The position numbers and the translations under genes were made by a program. From positions 74,856,647 to 74,920,646 of the forward strand of contig NC_051069.1 in the NCBI RefSeq assembly GCF_004664715.2: a DNA stretch of 64,000 nucleotides. Reading direction: 5' to 3'. The stretch comes from Peromyscus leucopus. Taxonomy: Eukaryota; Chordata; Mammalia; Rodentia; Cricetidae. The notes beneath the pieces are model-generated. The model was not told the DNA's origin and did not search any database. It was given only the letters and a program-made list of their open reading frames with translations. Positions 57,621 to 64,000 of this stretch are shown one piece after another. Within the stretch, counting starts at the first letter, position 1. Each line of letters opens with the position of its first letter.

Positions 57621-57728
57621 ACTGGACTGACTAATAAATACAACTCAAGAAAATGAGAAGTAGGGTTGGTATTGGGAAGCTGCAGTTGGGATGGTCAAAA
57701 ACATATAACTCATGTTAACAAAAGATAC

Positions 57729-58098
57729 TGGTTTTCTTAGGATTTCTATTGCTGTGAAGAGACACCATGACCACAGCAACTCTTATAAAGGAAAACATTT
57801 CATTGGGGCTGGCCTACAGTTCAGAGATTTAGCCCATTACCATCATGGTGTGACATGGCAGAGTGCAGGCAGACATGGTGCTGAAGAAGGAGTTGAGAGT
57901 TCTCCATCTTGATCCAAAGGCAACAGGAAGTGAGCTGGGACACTGAGAGTTGGCTTGAGCATATATGAGACCTCAAAGCCCACCTCCACAGTGACACACT
58001 TCCTCCAACAAGGCCATACTCACTCCAACAAAGCCATACCTCCCAATGGGGCCACTCCCTGTGAGCTTATGGGGGCCAATTACATTCAAACTACTACA
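57729..58098 (-). mobile_element. Rodent MaLR-like LTR, minus, near full length
   Basis: On the minus strand it starts TGTAGTAGTTTGAATG. The plus strand carries 'tttctattgctgtgaagaga', 'atggtgtgacatggcagagt' and 'cttcctccaacaaggccata' in the order expected for the complement. From 58099 to 58770 nothing is recognised. Confidence 0.6.
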
Positions 58099-58778
58099 CT
58101 GGTCTTATTTCCTCTCTCTTTTCTCTCCATTTATTCTTTTCTTTTACATATTTTATTTATTATATCCATTTTGTGGAGCTTGCCATATAGCAAGAATTGG
58201 AGTGAACAGGCGTACTTTAGGGATGATGATGGGCAGGCTCAATTACAGTGTCTTAATTAAAGCAGCACCTGAATCAGGTGTGTATCTTAGGTCAGGCTCT
58301 TCTGAGGAGGAGCCTTGGAACTGTTTCAAAGTAAGGATGAAAGTATAAAGCAGCCCAAAAAGGGAGTGGGAGGACTGATTTTAGTTTGAGTTTCCCTGGG
58401 AGCAAAGACTAATAAAGACACAGATGAGAATCTGGAGAGAAAGAGTTGGGCAAGAGAAAGGAGAATCAGCAGAAGTGTCTGTGAACTTCCAATAGCTGTT
58501 GTGGACACCTGGGCTGGAGGAATCTATAAAATGAGCTTCCAAATGTCTGTCCCAAGCATACATGGTGGAGTGTGTGCACAGACCCCTTCCTCGCTGGGAT
58601 CCATGATTGTGGATGTGTGTCTGTGACAGGGAGAAAGCTGTGGGTGGAGAAAATGGAAGATGGGCTGGACTGCCTGTTTTGTTTTGTTTTTCCCAGTGGG
58701 TGAGCATTCTTGTCTCAGAGCTATGACTGGGGAGGGATTGGGATGGGGATGCTAAATGTCTTACAGCATTTCCTAGAC

Positions 58779-58987
58779 CAGTGGTTCACAACCTTCCTAA
58801 TGCTGTTACCCTTCCATACAGTTCCTCCTATTGTGGTGACCCCCAACTATAAAATTATTTCTGTTACTACTTCATAAGTGCAATTTTGGTACTGTTATGA
58901 ATCGTAATGGAGAGATCTGTGTTTTCCAAAGTTTTTAGGGGTCATTTGACCGTAAATGGGCCATGACCCACAGGTTGAGAACTGCTG
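58779..58987 (+). mobile_element. Non-autonomous hAT DNA transposon (URR1-like)
   Basis: Terminal inverted repeats CAGTGGTTCACAACC and GGTTGAGAACTGCTG. Flanks tcctagac (58771-58778) and ccctagat (58988-58995) match at 6 of 8 positions, as for a decayed 8-bp hAT target duplication. Body 'tgacccccaactataaaatt' matches what I recall of rodent URR1 (Charlie group). No transposase. Strand is nominal. Confidence 0.8.
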
Positions 58988-59326
58988 CCCTAGATTTTTT
59001 TTTTTAGTTCATATGAAAGCTGAGCTCTGCCTACATTTTCTCAATCCCAGCCAGAGCCTCTTACAGTTTGGATAGCTGCTTTCCACTGTCTAGCATAGGT
59101 AATGCATGTATGCTCAGTTTGCTCTGTGAATGTTCATTTCCTTTTGTGCTCTTTGTTGGAAAGATCTACCTGAGACTTTCTCCAGGTGTCAGTGTGCAGC
59201 TCTGAGCCACTCTGGTGTGGCTGTTTACCACACTTAACAGTGGGAAAGACACACTTCAGCCTTTTCACAGGAACATGTGAAGAAATCCACTTGGTACACT
59301 TTTACAACTGCTTCCTAGGTCTTCTT

Positions 59327-59483
59327 TTTTTTTGTTTTTTTTTGAGACAGGGTTTCTCTGTGTAGCTTTGCACCTTTCCTGGGACTCACTTGGTAGCCCA
59401 GGCTGGCCTCGAACTCACAGAGATCTGCCTGGCTCTGCCTCCCGAGTGCTGGGATTAAAGGCGTGTGCCACCACCGCCCGGCT
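59327..59483 (-). repeat. B1 SINE, full length, left member of a dimer
   Basis: T-rich tail then a complete B1 complement ('gagacagggtttctctgtgt' to 'ccaccaccgcccggc'). An A/T-rich linker of about 25 bp follows, then a second B1. Confidence 0.95.
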
Positions 59484-59489
59484 TATAAA

Positions 59490-59601
59490 TTTTTGTTTGT
59501 TTGTTTTTCGAGACAGGATTTCTCTGTGTAGCTTTGCGCCTTTCCTGGAATTCACTCTGTAATCCAGGCTGGCCTCGAACTCACAGAGATCCACCTGCTT
59601 C
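59490..59601 (-). repeat. B1 SINE, 5'-truncated, right member of a dimer
   Basis: 'gagacaggatttctctgtgt' to 'acagagatccacctgctt', lacking the B1 head. The pair shares one 14-bp target duplication (59313-59326 and 59602-59615). Confidence 0.95.
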
Positions 59602-59615
59602 TCCTAGGTCTTCTT

Positions 59616-60976
59616 ATTCCTACTTTTTGTAAGTTTAAAAAATAGCCAGGATTATATCAATTTATTTGTAATCAGTAGGCAAAAGAGACCAAACTGAGTC
59701 TCATAGTTACAGTGTTAAAAGCAGCTTATGTTCCAACACAAGAAAAATGTGGAAAGAAAAATGATTAACAATTTAAAAGCCAAATATAAAATTCAGGAGT
59801 AAAAATTATCAACAAAATAGGATTTCCTTATAATTTCCTCTCAAATTACATAACCAAGTTAGTATAATTTCCTTGTAATAAAGTAATTTGTGAGGAAGCA
59901 GTTTCTAGAATGAGTGAAAAATGTGTAAGAGATGAAATAGTCATTTCTAGAAATTATCACTGAATACTAACTTGTTCTTTCTTCTTTACATTTCCAGGTT
60001 CTACCTTTAAATGTCTAATTTACAATATGTCTCCAAGACATTGTAATTTACATATTATATTCCTTTTCAAGACACAGAGATTAGCTTCTTAGCAGATTCA
60101 TCCGGTTACTGCCCAGTGTAGAAAGGTTCAGTTGTAAGCAATTGCTCAAATGTGAGGTTTGTGGGACTTAAGTGTTTTTCCAATTAGCACCAAGAAAAAA
60201 GAACTCTTCCAACTAATAATTGAAAGACATGTGGGCATTCTTGTTATTAGGGTAGATTTGCAGTCTGGATTTTCTTCTCTTGGAACTCCGAGGTATGTAA
60301 TCCATTCTTTGTGACTCACATGGCCTTCCATAGAAATGCTTCTAAGGGTAGAAAGTGTTGACTTCATTTCAACATTTGTGTCCCATGCAATTCAGTTTCA
60401 GCCTATAGATGCACAGGGACAATCACCTATAAAGTGTACTGATGTCACCCTCAACCAGCTGCTTTATAAATGTATATCAGAAGATACAAGGAGTAGGAAC
60501 ATACACATTATATCTCTGATCTACAATGAGGGATAACAAATTACACTTTATAATTAGAGTGTGAGACTGAATCATATTTTAGGGCGACTTCAGTGCTTGT
60601 TTCCTGAAACACATCCTTATTTAATACTTAAAACAATACACTTTATATCAGTTTAATACCTTTCTTGCCTACCTATTCATCAGGGAAAACTGTCCTCCAG
60701 ACACAATTAGCATAGTGCTAAGTATTGAGGGTTCTGCGGTGCTGATGACATCCATTGCTCTTAATTGTACAATATTTCAATCTGGAATTACAGGAATATT
60801 AGAATTTTAAACTTAGAAGGAACTTCCAAAATTATCCACAGAAGTATGGATATATTTTTTTCATTTAGAAGTCAGTTAGATATACAGAATATTGATCAAA
60901 ATAATGTCAAGTAATTTGTATTTCTGTGGTGTGAGGCAAATTTCAGGTATCCATATGGAGTCTTCATTGTTTTGTT

Positions 60977-60979
<3 letters not shown>
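59616..60979. other. Intergenic, nothing recognised
   Basis: AT-rich, non-coding, without recognisable repeats. Short frames only. Confidence 0.55.
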
Positions 60980-61007
<28 letters not shown>

Positions 61008-61008
61008 C
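60980..61008. repeat. Microsatellite (TG)n
   Basis: Short TG repeat of about 28 bp. From 61009 to 62112 I recognise nothing. Confidence 0.9.
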
Positions 61009-62112
61009 TACCACACAGATAAGATATATGCAAATAACATAAGAATCTTACACACTAGGTCAGAAGAGACGGATTTTTCAATAAAACAGTATCCAAGGAG
61101 AATCATTATCTTGAAATCAACAATTTGTTAACTTGAAAGTTGCGTGTTATTTTTTGCTAGTCACCACTAACAAATAGAAGCCAATAAAAAACAGGCTTAA
61201 CTTCCATCATCCCTGAAAGGTTTGCTATCACCTTGGAAGCTTAATGTAACATCGTTATATCATAACACACAAAAGACCACATGCATGTACTGAGAAAGAG
61301 CAGAGATTCTTACCTTGGTATGACTGAAAGATTCTAATCATATTCAGCACATCTTGTAGGAATAATACAAAGGGAATTAGAAGTGTAAGATCCACCATGT
61401 CTCACTGCAACCATACCATTACCACAAATAATTTTTAAAAGGTGTTTTCCAAGCCGCATAGAGTTTATAAAAAATAAATTTTGTATAACTACTATAATAT
61501 TTACAAATGACTTTTGGAACTTTACATATGTGCACACACATATATAGACATTACAAATGAATGTGGGAATACTGTGCACATATACACTGATATGTAGTTT
61601 TTAAGAATCAAATACTGTGTATTTCATTTAGTGTGCTCCAGATCAACTGGTCCAGAACTGACAAAGAAGATCTCTCTCCCTGTTCAGTTGATAGGAGCCG
61701 TACTCATTTCAAGACTTAAAACTGTTTGGTGTTCTGACTGTTGGAGGTGGTTTGTAAATGGAATGATGGCATGCCTTGTGGTCTCCTGTTTTCTCACTAA
61801 CTCACTGAACTCCCAACATAATGAAATTTCTTGCTTCGTAGTTATCACACCAGAACTGACATTTTCAGCAAAGGGATAAGTGAAACAGTCATTTTCTTTG
61901 TTCTCTGTCCATACTTGCCACGGAAACCTTGGGGAGAAGGATGGCTTCGGAATGACCCACAGAGTTGTCTCTGAATGGGACAAAAGGAAGCTTCCTGCTC
62001 TTTTCAGAATTCCAGCAGCTCTTTCGTATACCATACTACTACAAACACCTGTCACTTGCCCCACCCCCTCTCTGCCCGATGACTCAAAAACTAAGATAAG
62101 TGAAGGCGACTA

Positions 62113-62478
62113 TGGTTGTTGGAATGAGAAATGTCCCCCATAGGCTCCTGTATTTGCACACCCAGTCCCCTAACTGTGGAATTATTTGATAATGTTATGA
62201 AATCTTTAGGAGGCAGGGCCTTGCTGGAGGAAGTATGTCACTGGGGTGAGCTTTGAGGGTATATAGACTTGTCTCACTTCCTGTTCTCTCTCTCTTCTTC
62301 TTCCTGTATGTGGATGAAAATGTGAGCATCCAGTTTCCTGCTCCCACAGCCATGCCGTACTTTCCCTACCATGATGGACTCTTTCCTTCTGGTGTCATAA
62401 GCCAAAATAAACTGATTCTTCCTTAAGTTGCTACTGATCATAGTATTTTGTCACAGCAACAGAAAAGAAATTAATACA
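62113..62478 (+). mobile_element. MaLR-type (MT-like) LTR
   Basis: 'taggaggcagggccttgctg', 'gaggaagtatgtcactgggg', 'gccaaaataaactgattctt' (AATAAA) and the end 'cagcaacagaaaagaaatta' then 'ataca'. Near full length, diverged, solitary. From 62479 to 63332 nothing is recognised. Confidence 0.75.
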
Positions 62479-63332
62479 GTGACAGTGACTATTACCTAGG
62501 ATCCCAGAGATCTTGCATCAAGAAAACTCTGAACATGGAATGGAAACTTAGGACATTACACCCTCCCTTTGAAGGAAATAGAACCTAACAAAACTAAAAT
62601 TGTCTCATTATCTGTAAGTTCATAAACTAGAAAATAAGGGCATAAAGAACTTGAGAGCATGGAGTTAGATTTTACCCTTTTAATTTGTCTTAATGTGATT
62701 CTAGTGTCTTTATGCATGACATTTTTGTTTTAGTGGTAATTTATTCTAATAACATTTAATATGTAAACAACTTAGCTTATTGCTTTAAGCAATAAGTGCT
62801 CTAATTATTCTATACTGTGGAATTTATTACAAGGCAAACTTATTGTGTGTCTTATCCAAGGACAGTTACCACTGGAAATAAAGTAAAGCTAATTAAAGCC
62901 CTAACAATTCAACAAAGTTGCCTGCATCTGTCTGTGACATGAACTAGATGGACTGTATAGCAATTGCCTGGTTTGTGCTCTTGCATCCCAGTGCTTCTGT
63001 GATATAGTAGCCTATGACAGGACAGTCAAGATCTGCCTCACAAGAAGATTCTTCCCACAGTTCCTTGCCTAGCCCCATTATCTGAGCTCTGCATTATCCT
63101 CAGCACTATTAAAATGTAATAGATACCAGGGGAAATTTCATTACCTCTTATTTAGCATGCCTCATACATATTTGTCAGGGTGTGCTGTTATTATAATGAT
63201 ATGCATTTCCAAAGAAGGGATAATAGGAGACATTTGTATCAATGACCAACAACCCTGTGCTATTACCATTTTGAATAAGAAAGGTAAGTTATAGTTTTAA
63301 ACATTTGTGTTTGGATTTTTAAAATGGAAGAA

Positions 63333-63603
63333 AATGGACTGGAGAGATAGCTCAGTGGTAAAAATGCTTGCCACATAAACTTGAGAACCCGAGTTCAAAC
63401 TCCCAAAACTATGGCAAAGTTGAAGGCAGAAACAGGAGAATACATAGAAATTGTGGACCAGATAGTCTGATGTCCACCATTGTGAACGACACAGAGAAAC
63501 AACCTGTCTCAAACAAGGTGGAAGACAAATGCCTGAGGTTGTCCTCTGATCTCCACACATGCACCATGGCACATGTGTACCCACTTAGATACACACATAC
63601 ATG

Positions 63604-63662
<59 letters not shown>
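63333..63662 (+). repeat. B4-type SINE ending in (CA)n
   Basis: 'tggactggagagatagctca', 'gagaacccgagttcaaactc', 'tgaaggcagaaacaggagaa' and 'gttgtcctctgatctccaca', then a perfect CA repeat (about 63606-63662). Confidence 0.85.
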
Positions 63663-63666
<4 letters not shown>

Positions 63667-63714
63667 AAGCAAATAGCAGTCTGCAGTAAATCATATTGAG
63701 GAGCCTGTGTATAA

Positions 63715-63915
63715 GAACATACAGCCTAGAGCCGGACCTTGAATCTGACCACACTGGGTTCAAGTCCCACTCTTTCCACCTCTTTCTTTTATGCCTATGC
63801 CACCCTGAGGGAGCTATTCAATCTGAGTGTCTCAGTTTCCCCATCTATAAAATGGGGAGACAGTTGGCTTTATTCAGACAAAATAAATTGACATAAATAA
63901 AGTGCCTTATTAAGT
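63715..63915 (+). repeat. MIR SINE
   Basis: 'cactgggttcaagtcccact', 'tctcagtttccccatctata' and 'aaatggggaga' are the MIR tRNA-like head and core, followed by 'ataaagtgccttattaagt'. One of the best preserved ancient repeats here. Confidence 0.8.
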
Positions 63916-64000
63916 ATTTGATACTATCTGCTATTACACATGTAGGCCATGTTGATAATTCTTGGAATAAATGATGAGTTCATAATAGACCATCATAAGT

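Noticed and set aside
61631..62143. Open frames of 82-126 codons on both strands before the LTR at 62113
   Set aside because: They overlap on opposite strands, lack family features, and one runs into the LTR.

Overview
This window is nuclear DNA from a rodent, most likely a cricetid (hamster, vole or deer-mouse group). The dense SINEs are of rodent families: B1, tRNA-derived B2/B3 and B4 types, and ID. The two youngest B1 copies carry the 'tagctttgcgcctttcctgg' form that I associate with cricetids rather than with Mus. The species call is inference.

There is one real protein-coding gene. An uninterrupted 426-codon reading frame on the + strand (27026-28306) encodes trophoblast glycoprotein (Tpbg, also 5T4 or WAIF1), a leucine-rich-repeat membrane glycoprotein that inhibits Wnt/beta-catenin signalling. 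It lies at the 3' side of a large CpG island (about 25.5-27.6 kb). A candidate non-coding first exon ends near 25674, two strong candidate acceptors lie at 26690 and 26917, and the 3' UTR ends at an AATAAA signal (29023-29028).

Layout: 0-24 kb is repeat-rich intergenic DNA. It holds ancient L1 3' UTR and ORF2 fragments, MaLR-type LTRs (one inserted into an old L1), a cluster of ERV LTRs at 9.8-14.1 kb that includes one LTR nested in another, many SINEs and long microsatellites. From about 23.3 to 37.8 kb, around Tpbg, I find no B1/B2/B4 or L1 insertion, only old MIR/L2-like scraps and simple repeats. From 37.8 to 64 kb SINEs and microsatellites return, with more MaLR elements, an L1 3' UTR containing a tandemly amplified 20-bp unit, a hAT (URR1-like) DNA transposon, a B1 dimer and a B1 copy with an exact target-site duplication.

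I see no operons, CRISPR arrays, phage or new multi-gene system. The observations most worth checking are a 17-bp stem in the Tpbg 3' UTR, short upstream ORFs in the probable first exon, a cluster of GATA and AP-1 motifs 5 kb downstream of the gene, the SINE-free block, and several well-resolved nested or tandem repeat structures. Repeat family names come from remembered consensus features and were not searched. Ends are accurate to about 10-30 bp unless a target-site duplication fixes them.
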